Below are positions 26,307 to 34,648 of a stretch of 49,738 bases of DNA, piece after piece. This DNA is from Sedimenticola sp. Lineage in GTDB: Bacteria; Pseudomonadota; Gammaproteobacteria; Chromatiales; Chromatiaceae. A program made the position numbers and the translations under genes. The notes beneath the pieces are model-generated. The model saw nothing but the letters and a program-made list of their open reading frames with translations, did not search any database and had not been told where the DNA came from. The stretch spans positions 1 through 49,738 of the forward strand of contig JALSQZ010000122.1 in the NCBI GenBank assembly GCA_026985055.1, given 5' to 3'. Each line of letters starts with the position of its first letter. Within the stretch, counting starts at the first letter, position 1.

Positions 26307-26674
26307 TGGTAACCATACGCGTCAAGAACCTGCGTTTGCGCACCTATATCGGCTTCAATGATGAGGAAGTGAAAAAGCGCCAGGACGTAGTGATCAACAT
26401 TGTCTTCAGCTACAAGGCGGATGAGGCAGCAGAAACCGATGATGTGAAGTATGCGGTCAATTACCGCACCATTACCAAGAAAGTGATTCGTTTCGTCGAG
26501 GATGGGCGTTTCATGTTGCTGGAGCGTCTGGCGGCGGATGTGCTGGAGCTGGTGATGGAAAATCCGCTCATTGTCAGGGCTGAGGTTGAAGTGGACAAAC
26601 CCCATGCGTTGCGTTTTTCCGATTCCGTATCTGCTTCGGTACGGCAAGAGCGTTCGGGAAAGGCTCATGCGTGA
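26306..26674 (+). CDS. folX: Dihydroneopterin triphosphate 2'-epimerase (FolX type)
   Basis: A 122-residue member of the FolB/FolX tunnelling fold. It matches E. coli FolX closely: IRVKNLRLRTYIGF (4-17), RQDVVINIVFSY, AVNYRTITKKVIRFVE and EVDKPHALRFSDSVS. FolX epimerises dihydroneopterin triphosphate to the monapterin form; a FolB aldolase role is the alternative but the similarity favours FolX. It is translationally coupled with folE and with the next small gene, whose start it overlaps by 8 bases. Confidence 0.88.
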   Translation: MVTIRVKNLRLRTYIGFNDEEVKKRQDVVINIVFSYKADEAAETDDVKYAVNYRTITKKVIRFVEDGRFMLLERLAADVLELVMENPLIVRAEVEVDKPHALRFSDSVSASVRQERSGKAHA

Positions 26675-26849
26675 TGCCTTGCTTGCCAAGCTGTCCTTCT
26701 GGCTGATCGTGATCGGAGGCTTCGCCTTGCTTACGCCCAACCCGGCCTGGCCGGAATGGCTGGCGCGAATGATACTGTCCACAGGAATCGCTCTTGCGAT
26801 TACCACTGCGATCGTCAAATACCGGGAAGTCCGGAAAAAGTCCAAATGA
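26667..26849 (+). CDS. Small membrane protein of unknown function
   Basis: A 60-residue protein starting MRDALLAKLSFWLIVIGG, with two hydrophobic segments (about 7-23 and 32-48) and a basic C-terminus (KYREVRKKSK). It starts inside the 3' end of folX, so it is probably translated by coupling. I do not recognise a family. The small size leaves some doubt, but the overlap, the membrane pattern and the absence of another function for the region support it. Confidence 0.65.
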   Translation: MRDALLAKLSFWLIVIGGFALLTPNPAWPEWLARMILSTGIALAITTAIVKYREVRKKSK

Positions 26850-26902
26850 CAGGTTGTTGAAAACCCCATCCCGGCAAATCGAGATTTTCGAAAGCCGCCG
26901 TC

Positions 26903-27613
26903 TCAAGCCCGCGAAAAACGTTCCTGACGTTCCAGATAATCCTGCACCACGGTATCCATGCGTGCCTTGTCCCAGGGACGCAGGCCGCTGAGCACCATGT
27001 TCTTGGAACCATGGCCGATGCTCCGTCCCTGGTCGGTGAGCGTATAGTTCAGCTGTACTTCACCGCGTTTGCCTCGGATGTTGAAGCAGGTGCCGCTAAG
27101 ACGTAGTTGCGGATTTTCCATTTCCAGACTTTCCAGGTGGATTTCCATGCTTTCGTAAATGATGAGTGGCCGATCAGGGTTGATCATTACCCCGTGAGCC
27201 TCCATGAGTGGCACCAGCACCCAGGGAAAAGCATGTCCGGAAAAAGCCACATAAGCCTGTACCAGGCGGCTGATGAGTTCCTTGTCATCGGTACTGTCCC
27301 CACCGCGCTGTACCCTAAGATATTCCTTTTCGTTGTCACCCAGAATACGCAGCTGTTCGCCATCTTCTTCCGGGAAATGCAGGTCTATGCCATTGCCCAC
27401 CATGCCGGAAAACTCGAAACGCATGTGCTGGCTGAGGCCATATTGATCGAGGATCAGACCGAACAGCAGATCACCGGGAACACAGAAGCGCCGGGATTCG
27501 GGATCGTGCAGGGGATTGAAGTCATTGGCGATCTTCTTGGCGAAATTACTCGCTTGTTCGGGAGAGACCCGAATCCTGTTTTGTTCAATCTTGTAGTAGT
27601 TTTCCAGTATCAT
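26903..27613 (-). CDS. DUF3581-family protein (hotdog-like)
   Basis: A 236-residue protein that I assign to the gammaproteobacterial DUF3581 family. It begins MILENYYKIEQNRIRVSPEQASNFAKK-like sequence and contains NDFNPLHDPESRRF (about 30-43), which resembles the D-x-N-P-x-H motif of MaoC-type hotdog hydratases. No signal peptide or membrane helix is seen. Function unknown; an acyl-thioester-related role is only an inference from that motif. It is divergent from the gene at 27664, 50 bases apart, and convergent with the small membrane gene. Confidence 0.8.
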   Translation of the reverse strand: MILENYYKIEQNRIRVSPEQASNFAKKIANDFNPLHDPESRRFCVPGDLLFGLILDQYGLSQHMRFEFSGMVGNGIDLHFPEEDGEQLRILGDNEKEYLRVQRGGDSTDDKELISRLVQAYVAFSGHAFPWVLVPLMEAHGVMINPDRPLIIYESMEIHLESLEMENPQLRLSGTCFNIRGKRGEVQLNYTLTDQGRSIGHGSKNMVLSGLRPWDKARMDTVVQDYLERQERFSRA

Positions 27614-27663
27614 ATAGCCTGTCCCGTCGCCATCTGGCGCTGAATTTTATCAGGATTCCCGTT

Positions 27664-28479
27664 TTGTTTTCAGTATTGTTCAAGAGAAAGCCGCCACTGG
27701 ACGAAGTGTCCGTGCGATGGTTGTTCGATGTTTTCGAGTGGGCTTTGCGTAATTTTCCTTCCGAGGTGTTCTTTCGCCAGAACCGTCTGGTGCTGCCGAC
27801 CAACGAGTATTTTCCGGGAAAAGTCGATAGTGTTCAGGGCATGGCGGAACTGGTGTTCGAGCGTGTCGCGGAGTACGCGGGAATGGCTCATTGGCCGTGG
27901 CAGGTGGTGGAAAAATCCCACTGCAGCCTGGATGCGATTCAGAAAATTCCAGCGGGCGCCACGCAGGAATTGGTTGGCAAGGCTTCTCCTTCTTTCGGTT
28001 ACAAGCATCCCTTGCCGGTCGTCTATGATCGTTTGCTGATTGGTAGCCCGGAATCCCTGATAGCGGGATTTGCCCACAGTCTTGCTCAGTATCTCGGCTA
28101 TACGGCCCGGGAGGCTCCACCCGGGGGGGTGGACAACTGGCCGCAGGTCACGGAAGTGCTGGCAGATTATCTGGGCTTCGGCTTGATGTTTGCCAACAGC
28201 GCGTTCCTTTTTCCTTCGGGGGGATGCGCAAGCTGCACCACCAATATCAGGCGTGAAAGTGTCTTGTCGCAGTGGGATCACAGCTATGCCCTGGCGCTGT
28301 TTGTGATGCTCAAGGACATTCCGCCACGAAAGGTAAAACCACACCTGAAGAAATCCCTGAGAGGCTACTTTATGCGCTGTCTTTCCGATATTTCCGGAAG
28401 ACCAGAACTCTCCCGGTTGCAACAGTATGCCGTGGAGTCCCGTACGGCGGGGGAAACTTTGGTACGGGCAGAAGGTTAG
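27664..28479 (+). CDS. Conserved protein of unknown function upstream of pqiAB
   Basis: A 271-residue protein, not recognised. It is soluble by sequence, with no signal peptide. Notable parts are LPTNEYFPGKVDS (about 40-52), ADYLGFGLMFANSAF (about 169-183) and SGGCASCTTNIRRESVLSQW (about 186-205), which has a CxxC. The C-terminal half contains a helix-rich region ending LRGYFMRCLSD. It is 9 bases upstream of the first pqiA-like gene and could be in the same operon, but no functional link is known to me. Confidence 0.75.
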   Translation: MFSVLFKRKPPLDEVSVRWLFDVFEWALRNFPSEVFFRQNRLVLPTNEYFPGKVDSVQGMAELVFERVAEYAGMAHWPWQVVEKSHCSLDAIQKIPAGATQELVGKASPSFGYKHPLPVVYDRLLIGSPESLIAGFAHSLAQYLGYTAREAPPGGVDNWPQVTEVLADYLGFGLMFANSAFLFPSGGCASCTTNIRRESVLSQWDHSYALALFVMLKDIPPRKVKPHLKKSLRGYFMRCLSDISGRPELSRLQQYAVESRTAGETLVRAEG

Positions 28480-28488
28480 CGCCAACCC

Positions 28489-29145
28489 ATGAACGAACAG
28501 AAGCTGATGGCCTGTCAGGAATGTGATGCGCTGCAGCGCATACCTCATGTCGATCCGGGTCGCAAAGCGCTTTGCAGGGAGTGCGGCAGTCTGCTCTATC
28601 GAAATCCACGCGGCGGCATGGAACGGCCTCTGGCACTGATGTCCGGCGCGTTCCTGTTTTACCTCCTGGCCAATCTGTTCCCCCTGGTTACGCTGGACAT
28701 TGGCGGGGCCAGTCGGGATACCTCGTTGGCGGGCACCGGCTGGGCGCTCTACCAGCATGATATGAAATTGCTGGGTATTCTGGTGCTTGCAACTACCGTA
28801 ATGGTGCCGGGAACCCTGATTGGAGGCACGCTCTATGTATTGACGGGGCTGTATTGGAAAAAACAACTGCCGGGAATGCGCAACGTACTCTTGTTGCTAA
28901 GTCATATGCACCCCTGGGAAATGGCGGATGTGTTTGTCATCAGTGTACTGGTGGCTCTGGTGAAGATGTCAGGCATGGCTGAAGTCATAGTCGATGTGGG
29001 CTTGTATGCCTTGCTTGCTGCCATCGTGCTCGGGATTGCAGCGCGAGGGGGCATGGACATGTTCCTGATGTGGGAACTGCTGGAGAGAATGCAGGGGAAG
29101 CCCCGGATAGCCGATTCGGCCATCGATGCGGGAGAAGCCGGGTGA
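28489..29145 (+). CDS. PqiA-like membrane protein, first half
   Basis: A 218-residue protein with an N-terminal zinc-ribbon-like CQECDALQ...CRECGSLLYR (about 9-40) and four hydrophobic segments with the LANLFPLVTLDIGG motif (about 63-76) and MHPWEMADVFVIS. It corresponds to one PqiA (LetA-type) domain. In E. coli PqiA is one protein of about 417 residues with two such domains; here the domains are separate genes with a 4-base overlap (GTGA). It probably works in the inner membrane with the MCE protein encoded next. Confidence 0.9.
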   Translation: MNEQKLMACQECDALQRIPHVDPGRKALCRECGSLLYRNPRGGMERPLALMSGAFLFYLLANLFPLVTLDIGGASRDTSLAGTGWALYQHDMKLLGILVLATTVMVPGTLIGGTLYVLTGLYWKKQLPGMRNVLLLLSHMHPWEMADVFVISVLVALVKMSGMAEVIVDVGLYALLAAIVLGIAARGGMDMFLMWELLERMQGKPRIADSAIDAGEAG

Positions 29146-29759
29146 GCCTGCCGCGTGCGCGTGAACTCGGGGTCGCCAGTTGTAGTGTCTGTCTGCAGGT
29201 GGCGCGTGTACATGATCACCAGCCCGTCTGTTGCCCGCGTTGCGGAAGCAGGATTCATGTACGATACCCCCATAGTCTGTCCAGAACCTGGGCCTTGCTT
29301 GTTGCCTCGATGATACTTTATGTGCCGGCCAATCTTTATCCGGTAATGACCAATACCTATTTGGGGGCAGACAGCAGCAGTACCATTCTTGGTGGAGTGG
29401 CGCTGTTTTTGAACGAAGGAGATTGGCTGCTGGCGGGCATTATTTTTACCGCAAGTATTCTCGTGCCTTTGGCAAAAATGATGAGTCTGTTGTATTTGCT
29501 GATCAATGTCCGCCGGACTTTTCCCTCGTACCGGGCTCATCAGCATGCCCGTCTGTACAGAATAACCGAGCTGGTGGGGAGATGGTCCATGGTAGATGTT
29601 TTTGTTATTGGTATCCTCACTGCCCTGGTGCAGATGGGGGCCATATCTTCGGTGGAGCCGGGAATAGGGGCTCAGGCTTTTGCAGCAGTGGTGGTGCTCA
29701 CCATGCTGGCGGCCATCAGCTTCGATCCGCGCCTCATCTGGGACAGGGATATGTCATGA
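29142..29759 (+). CDS. PqiA-like membrane protein, second half
   Basis: A 205-residue second PqiA domain. A GTG start at 29142 overlaps the previous stop by 4 bases and places the zinc ribbon CSVCLQVARV...CCPRCGSRIHVR near residues 14-42, as in the first domain. Hydrophobic segments include YVPANLYPVMTNTYLG and RWSMVDVFVIGILTALVQ. It overlaps the pqiB start by 4 bases (ATGA). The two halves probably associate to give the same structure as a fused PqiA. Confidence 0.9.
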   Translation: MSLPRARELGVASCSVCLQVARVHDHQPVCCPRCGSRIHVRYPHSLSRTWALLVASMILYVPANLYPVMTNTYLGADSSSTILGGVALFLNEGDWLLAGIIFTASILVPLAKMMSLLYLLINVRRTFPSYRAHQHARLYRITELVGRWSMVDVFVIGILTALVQMGAISSVEPGIGAQAFAAVVVLTMLAAISFDPRLIWDRDMS

Positions 29760-31474
29760 ATGACAGCAAAACAACACTCGATGAATTGCCCGAGGCGCTG
29801 GTAGCAAAAAATAATCCAGGATTTTCCTTCGTCTGGGTGGTGCCTCTGGTCGCCCTGGTTATCGGTGTGGTGCTTATCTACCGGGAATATTCCAGCCTAG
29901 GCCCCGGCATTGATATCGTTTTTCGCAGCGCAGAGGGCATCAAGCCCAAACAGACGGAAATCCGCTACCGGGATGTGGCCATCGGCAAGGTCACAAACGT
30001 CGAATTCAGTGAAGACCTGACTCAGGTTGTCGTGCAAGCCCAATTAAAAAAGGGCATGGAAAGCCTGCTGTCGGAGAATACCCGGTTCTGGGTGGTTCGT
30101 CCCAGAATCGGCGTTTCAGGAGCAACAGGCATAGGCACCCTGCTCAGTGGCGTTTATATTGCCGTGGATCCCGGCAAGGGGGGGCGCTATAGCGAAGACT
30201 TCGTTGGCCTGGAAGAACCTCCAAAAATCCTGTCTGATGCCAAGGGGCGTCTGTTCCGTCTGAAGGCTGAACGCCTGGGATCCATATCCCTGGGATCGCC
30301 AGTCTATTATCGGCAGATACAGGTGGGGGAGGTCACCGGTTACCGCCTGGCGGAAGACGGAAGCTCCGTGGACATGGATGTGTTCATACACGCGCCACAT
30401 GATCAATTGGTGCGCAATACTACGCGCTTCTGGAATGTGTCCGGTGTGGGAATGGAACTCTCCCCGGATGGCCTGAATGTCCGCTTTGAATCACTGCTCT
30501 CGCTGTTTTCCGGCGGGGTTGCCTTCGATACCCCCAGAAGTCTGGAGGCGGACACCATCGCAGAGGAAGGGGCGTTGTTCCATCTGTATGAGTCCAGAAA
30601 AAAGAGTGAAGAGCGTTCCGGTGGTCTGAAATTGCCCTATGTGCTCTACTTCGATGATTCGGTGCGTGGGTTGTCGGTTGGGGCGGCGGTGGAGTTTCGT
30701 GGCATTCCGGTGGGGAAAGTACTGGATATCACCCTGAGCAAGCGTCAGGATGATCAGCCGGTGCATATCGCCGTGCTCATTGCCCTGGAACCGGATCGTG
30801 TGCCGTTTTCCAAGGATGTGCACTATCCCGTGGAATCGGAGATGGACGATGAAAAGCGGCGCAAGCAGTTCCAGAAAACGCTGGACAAACTGGTAGCCCG
30901 GGGCTTGCGTGCCAGACTGATTACGGGAAACCTGCTCACCGGCCAGCTGGTTGTGGATATGGATCTGGAGCCTGCAGCGACACAGGCCGCCATTGACTAT
31001 TCGGGAAAATACCCGGTGCTGCCTACGGCGCCGAATTCCCTGTCCAACATTACCAATAGCCTGGTAACCCTGTTGAGCAAGCTCAAACGCCTGCCGCTGG
31101 AAGAGATGGGTGAACATCTGCTCAAGTTCAGTGAGGGAATGGACAAACTGGTCAACAATCCGGGTGTGCAGCAAAGTGCCGAAGCCCTTGGGCAGGTGCT
31201 CGATGAACTGAACGAACTGATGGTTACCTTGAATCAAAAAGCGCCTGGCATCATGAACGATCTTGGAACATTGAGCACGGATGCCAGAAAAATGCTTGTC
31301 CAGGTGGAAAAAGTATTTCAGGTTCTGGAAAAATCAGTTTCAGACCAGGGGAGCATGGGAGGTGAACTGGCGAGAACCATGCGTGAACTGAATGCTGCCG
31401 CACGCGCGGTAAAGGGGGTAGCGGAATATCTTGAGCGTCATCCGGAATCACTGCTTCAGGGAAAATCTCAATAG
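29756..31474 (+). CDS. pqiB: PqiB-like MCE-domain lipid transport protein
   Basis: Periplasm-spanning protein expected to form a tunnel for lipids between membranes. The 572-residue protein has one N-terminal transmembrane helix (about 24-43), then three MCE domains (beginning near GIDIVFRSAEGIK, FRLKAERLGSISLGSPVYYR and LYFDDSVRGLSVGAAVEFRG) and a long C-terminal helical region (about 420-565). Three MCE domains and this length fit PqiB rather than the seven-domain LetB. The ATG at 29756 is fixed by the 4-base overlap with the gene before. No pqiC lipoprotein gene follows. Confidence 0.92.
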   Translation: MNDSKTTLDELPEALVAKNNPGFSFVWVVPLVALVIGVVLIYREYSSLGPGIDIVFRSAEGIKPKQTEIRYRDVAIGKVTNVEFSEDLTQVVVQAQLKKGMESLLSENTRFWVVRPRIGVSGATGIGTLLSGVYIAVDPGKGGRYSEDFVGLEEPPKILSDAKGRLFRLKAERLGSISLGSPVYYRQIQVGEVTGYRLAEDGSSVDMDVFIHAPHDQLVRNTTRFWNVSGVGMELSPDGLNVRFESLLSLFSGGVAFDTPRSLEADTIAEEGALFHLYESRKKSEERSGGLKLPYVLYFDDSVRGLSVGAAVEFRGIPVGKVLDITLSKRQDDQPVHIAVLIALEPDRVPFSKDVHYPVESEMDDEKRRKQFQKTLDKLVARGLRARLITGNLLTGQLVVDMDLEPAATQAAIDYSGKYPVLPTAPNSLSNITNSLVTLLSKLKRLPLEEMGEHLLKFSEGMDKLVNNPGVQQSAEALGQVLDELNELMVTLNQKAPGIMNDLGTLSTDARKMLVQVEKVFQVLEKSVSDQGSMGGELARTMRELNAAARAVKGVAEYLERHPESLLQGKSQ

Positions 31475-31477
31475 GGA

Positions 31478-31622
31478 ACCTCGAAAAATTCCTTCCATGG
31501 AATTTTTCTCATCGCAAAGAGAAAATGCGGTTTCCTCTTTGCTTACATTTTCAATCACTTGTAGTGAACGAAAATGGTGGGACATCCTTGTCCCACTTGG
31601 GCATCTCGATTTTTCGAGATGC
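31478..31622 (-). repeat. Chain-of-hairpins repeat, copy 3 (inverted)
   Basis: Same element as at 38099-38247 but in the opposite direction, starting ACCTCGAAAAATTCC and ending TCTCGATTTTTCGAGATGCC. It begins 4 bases after the pqiB stop and lies in the convergent gap between pqiB and napC. Confidence 0.8.
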
Positions 31623-31656
31623 CCAATAGAAGCCTTCCGGGATTTGTTTGGGTTGC

Positions 31657-31688
31657 ACAAAAAAGCGGCCTGCTACAGACAGGCCGCT
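31657..31688 (-). terminator. Rho-independent terminator of the nap operon
   Basis: On the minus strand a 9-bp stem AGCGGCCTG / CAGGCCGCT with a 7-base loop is followed by TTTTTTGTG. It lies 26 bases after the napC stop. Confidence 0.9.
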
Positions 31689-31713
31689 CTGATTTGAGAT
31701 GTGTGAAAACGGT

Positions 31714-32292
31714 TTAACCTTCGTCGTTTTCACCTCCTGGAGCATCTTCACCTGGATCGTAGCCTTCCGGTAACTCATGGGCGATACCCTTGTGACAATC
31801 GATACAGGTATAGCCTTTATCGATAGCTTCTTCATGTCGGTCGGCGCTGCGGCTTTCCTGCTTGTCAAAATCCATGGAATCGAAATTGTGACAGTTGCGG
31901 CATTCCCTGGAATCTGTTTCTTTCATGGCTTTCCATACATGCTTTGCCAATTCCAGCTTCTTGGCCTCAAATTTTTCTACGGTGTCAACGTCTTTGGCAA
32001 TAAAGTGGTGATACAACTCGTTGGAAGCCTGGATCTTGCGCACGATCTTGTGGATCCATTCCCTGGGGACATGACAGTCAGGACAAGTTGCCCGAACACC
32101 GGTACGGTTGGTGAAATGGATGGTGTCCTGCAGTTGTTCATAGGGATTGTCACGCATTTCATGGCAGGAAATACAAAATGTTTCCGTATTGGTCAGTGCG
32201 AGTGCCCAGTTGAAGCCACCCCACAGGATTATGCCCAGAATGACGCCGATGAGCAGCACGGAAAATGTCCCCTTCTTTTGACCGCTAGTCAT
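31714..32292 (-). CDS. napC: Tetraheme cytochrome c NapC
   Basis: Membrane-anchored quinol dehydrogenase that feeds electrons to NapAB. The 192-residue protein has an N-terminal transmembrane helix (about 10-32) and four heme-binding motifs: CISCH, CPDCH, CRNCH and CIDCH. The tail is acidic (GEDAPGGENDEG). It is the last gene of the operon, 70 bases after napB with a stable hairpin in the gap. Confidence 0.96.
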   Translation of the reverse strand: MTSGQKKGTFSVLLIGVILGIILWGGFNWALALTNTETFCISCHEMRDNPYEQLQDTIHFTNRTGVRATCPDCHVPREWIHKIVRKIQASNELYHHFIAKDVDTVEKFEAKKLELAKHVWKAMKETDSRECRNCHNFDSMDFDKQESRSADRHEEAIDKGYTCIDCHKGIAHELPEGYDPGEDAPGGENDEG

Positions 32293-32331
32293 GATTCAAC
32301 CCCTGTTTTCGATATGCGTGTTTAAGTAATT

Positions 32332-32349
32332 GGCCTCCCGAAGGAGGCC
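32332..32349 (-). other. UUCG-capped hairpin between napB and napC
   Basis: On the transcribed minus strand GGCCTCC, TTCG, GGAGGCC form a perfect 7-bp stem with a C(UUCG)G tetraloop, an exceptionally stable RNA fold. No U tract follows, so it is more likely an mRNA-stability or partial-attenuation element than a terminator. Confidence 0.75.
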
Positions 32350-32362
32350 GCAAAGATATGTA

Positions 32363-32800
32363 TTATTTTACACCTTCAAACTCGTTCTTTACCAGAGGAT
32401 TGGCATCAAGCTGCGGTGCGTGACACTGGTTGCAGAAGTAACGACGGGTTGAAACTTTTTCAAGCTTCTTGCCGTCACGAGAGAGGAAATGACTTTCGCC
32501 AACCATAGGTGCTTTTTCCTTCTTGTGATTCTTCTTGCTGTGGCATTTCAGGCAGCCATTGTTCTTCAAGGTGATTTTGTATTTCTCGATTTTATGAGGA
32601 ATCAGTGGGGGCTGCTGCTTATAGTTGCGTTCAAAACCGCCTTCCTGAGAAATCACTTTCTTTTTTGTTACCTTTAGTGAGGCGCCTTCGATATCGGCCG
32701 TACCGCGTAATGAGGCAACACTTTCCTTGGCGGACGCAGTACTGCCAATAATGAGTAACAACCCGAAGGCTACAATGGTAATTTGGACAATCTTTTTCAT
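32363..32800 (-). CDS. napB: Periplasmic nitrate reductase diheme subunit NapB
   Basis: Small electron-transfer subunit of the nitrate reductase. The 145-residue protein has a signal peptide (about 1-23, ending TASA), and two heme c motifs CLKCH and CNQCH, with KAPMVGESHFLSRDG between them, which is typical of NapB. The ATG at 32800 follows GGAGATTAAG; in-frame ATGs five and four codons upstream lie in or before this ribosome site. It lies 21 bases after napH. Confidence 0.95.
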   Translation of the reverse strand: MKKIVQITIVAFGLLLIIGSTASAKESVASLRGTADIEGASLKVTKKKVISQEGGFERNYKQQPPLIPHKIEKYKITLKNNGCLKCHSKKNHKKEKAPMVGESHFLSRDGKKLEKVSTRRYFCNQCHAPQLDANPLVKNEFEGVK

Positions 32801-32821
32801 CTTAATCTCCATCAACTCAAA

Positions 32822-33730
32822 TTAAACTGTAGGTTTGGAATAGTCTTTGGCGGGTTGTATACCGCCTTTGGATTCAGTGGAATAACGGTTTCCAAACTGG
32901 AATACTTTCACTGCACAGACATCGATACAGCGTCCGCAGTTCGTGCATTGATTGGCGCTGATGATTGGACTTATACCCTTGGCCGCGCCTTTCAAAGCTG
33001 GTTTTATGACTTGTGGCTCGGGGCAGACATTGAAACAGTCCATGCAATCATCACAGGCTTCCCGGTTAGTCGCTGTTACTCTAATGATGGCTCGGGTGGA
33101 CAGCAGGCTGTAAAAAGCTCCCACCGGACAGTAATGGCCGCACCAGCCATCTCTGGAAACCAGCAAGTCAAACAGGAACACAGCCAGCACCAGTACCCAG
33201 GCCAGGCCCATACCGAATACAATACCGCGAAACATGATGGATACCGGATTGACCAGTTCCCATACGATACCGCCGGTAATAAGCGGCAATATGAGTGTCA
33301 ATGCCAGCAGCCAATAGCGGGTACTGCGGGAGGCATGAGAACTGCCCCGGATGCCGAGCTTGCGCCGTAGCCAGGAGGCCGTATCGGTAACCATGTTCAC
33401 CGGACATACCCAGGAGCAGTAAACACGTCCCCCAACGAGCGCATAAAAGACCAAAACAATTGCTGCGCCCAAAAGGGCGGTTTGCTCTGGAGTCACGCCG
33501 GATACCATTGCTTGCAGCAATATATAGGGGTCTGTCAGGGGCAGGGTTTCCAGCGTCAGGCTGGAGGCCAGGTTGCCTTTGACAATCCACAGGTCAAGCC
33601 AGGGACCGGCCACAAAAGCGGCCAGTATGCCCAGTTGACTGAAGCGTCTGAGAATCAGCCACTTGTGCGCACTGAACCAGCCTTTGACTTGAGTGGCTTC
33701 TTTGCCAGCATCTTTAGGCATGTTGGCCAT
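32822..33730 (-). CDS. napH: Ferredoxin-type quinol dehydrogenase membrane component NapH
   Basis: Integral membrane iron-sulfur protein that with NapG takes electrons from quinol. The 302-residue protein has about four transmembrane helices, two cytoplasmic CxxxCP motifs (CSWVCPVNM and CGHYCPVG) and two C-terminal [4Fe-4S] motifs CDDCMDCFNVCP and CTNCGRCIDVCA. It starts 2 bases after the napG stop. Confidence 0.96.
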   Translation of the reverse strand: MANMPKDAGKEATQVKGWFSAHKWLILRRFSQLGILAAFVAGPWLDLWIVKGNLASSLTLETLPLTDPYILLQAMVSGVTPEQTALLGAAIVLVFYALVGGRVYCSWVCPVNMVTDTASWLRRKLGIRGSSHASRSTRYWLLALTLILPLITGGIVWELVNPVSIMFRGIVFGMGLAWVLVLAVFLFDLLVSRDGWCGHYCPVGAFYSLLSTRAIIRVTATNREACDDCMDCFNVCPEPQVIKPALKGAAKGISPIISANQCTNCGRCIDVCAVKVFQFGNRYSTESKGGIQPAKDYSKPTV

Positions 33731-33732
33731 GG

Positions 33733-34593
33733 TCAGTTTTCCTCCGACTTGCGGTTAAGTGTGTCCAGTGGATTGGAGGAAAAGGGCGTATCAGGCGCCT
33801 TCTTGTCAATGATCAATCCTTCTCCCTGCAGGTCATAGCGTACCCCTTCAGGAAGGTTGTATTGATGTTTGACATCGGGCGTGACCAGCGACTTTCCGGC
33901 CTTTTCTTTCTCTTGCCAGCCAAAGCGGTAGTGATGCCCCAATTCACCTTTTGCCAGTTGCTTGGGGAACACCTTGATAGCCGCTTTTTCGAGAATGCAG
34001 GCCTTTTCACACAGACCGCAGCCGGTACATGCATCAGAATGCACCACCGGGATGAACAGGGCATGTTTTCCGGAACGCCTGTTGTGTTGCAGATCCAGGG
34101 TGATGGCTTTGTCTCGCAGCGGACAGACATTGAAACAGACCTCACAACGCAAGCCCTGGAAGGCAATGCAGTTTTCCTGATCCACCACCACAGCAAGACC
34201 CATGCGCGCTTTCTCGATGTCTTGCAACGAATGATCGAGTGCATTGGTTGGGCAGGCGGCGACGCAGGGAATGTCTTCGCACATCTCACAAGGCCCGGTA
34301 CGGGCGATGAAATAGGGCGATCCCGAAGGAATGTCATCACCCAACTGACCCAGGAACAGGATATCGTAGGGACAATCCCTGACGCATAGTCCGCAACGGA
34401 TGCAGGCGCCAAGAAAATCTTCCTCGGGTAACGCACCCGGCGGGCGGATGGCCATCGGTGGCAGGGCATTGGCGCGTTGAGTATAAAATCCCAGTCCTAC
34501 GCCCATGAGACCCACGCTACAGGCAGTTTTGAGTGTCGTAGTCAGAAACTGACGCCGATTGACTGCTTTTGCGTTTTTGTCTGATTTTGCCAT
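33733..34593 (-). CDS. napG: Ferredoxin-type periplasmic protein NapG
   Basis: Periplasmic electron carrier with four [4Fe-4S] clusters: CIRCGLCVRDCP, CEMCEDIPCVAACP, CIAFQGLRCEVCFNVCP and CTGCGLCEKACI. The N-terminus has a twin-arginine signal NRRQFLTTTLK followed by a hydrophobic stretch. The start MAKSDKNAK at 34593 is chosen over a GTG ten codons upstream because it gives a normal Tat signal. It follows napA by 55 bases. Confidence 0.94.
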   Translation of the reverse strand: MAKSDKNAKAVNRRQFLTTTLKTACSVGLMGVGLGFYTQRANALPPMAIRPPGALPEEDFLGACIRCGLCVRDCPYDILFLGQLGDDIPSGSPYFIARTGPCEMCEDIPCVAACPTNALDHSLQDIEKARMGLAVVVDQENCIAFQGLRCEVCFNVCPLRDKAITLDLQHNRRSGKHALFIPVVHSDACTGCGLCEKACILEKAAIKVFPKQLAKGELGHHYRFGWQEKEKAGKSLVTPDVKHQYNLPEGVRYDLQGEGLIIDKKAPDTPFSSNPLDTLNRKSEEN

Positions 34594-34648
34594 TTCAAGT
34601 TCCAGTCTGGAATGTGAGCCCACCCAAGTTGGGTGGACTATATCCCGT

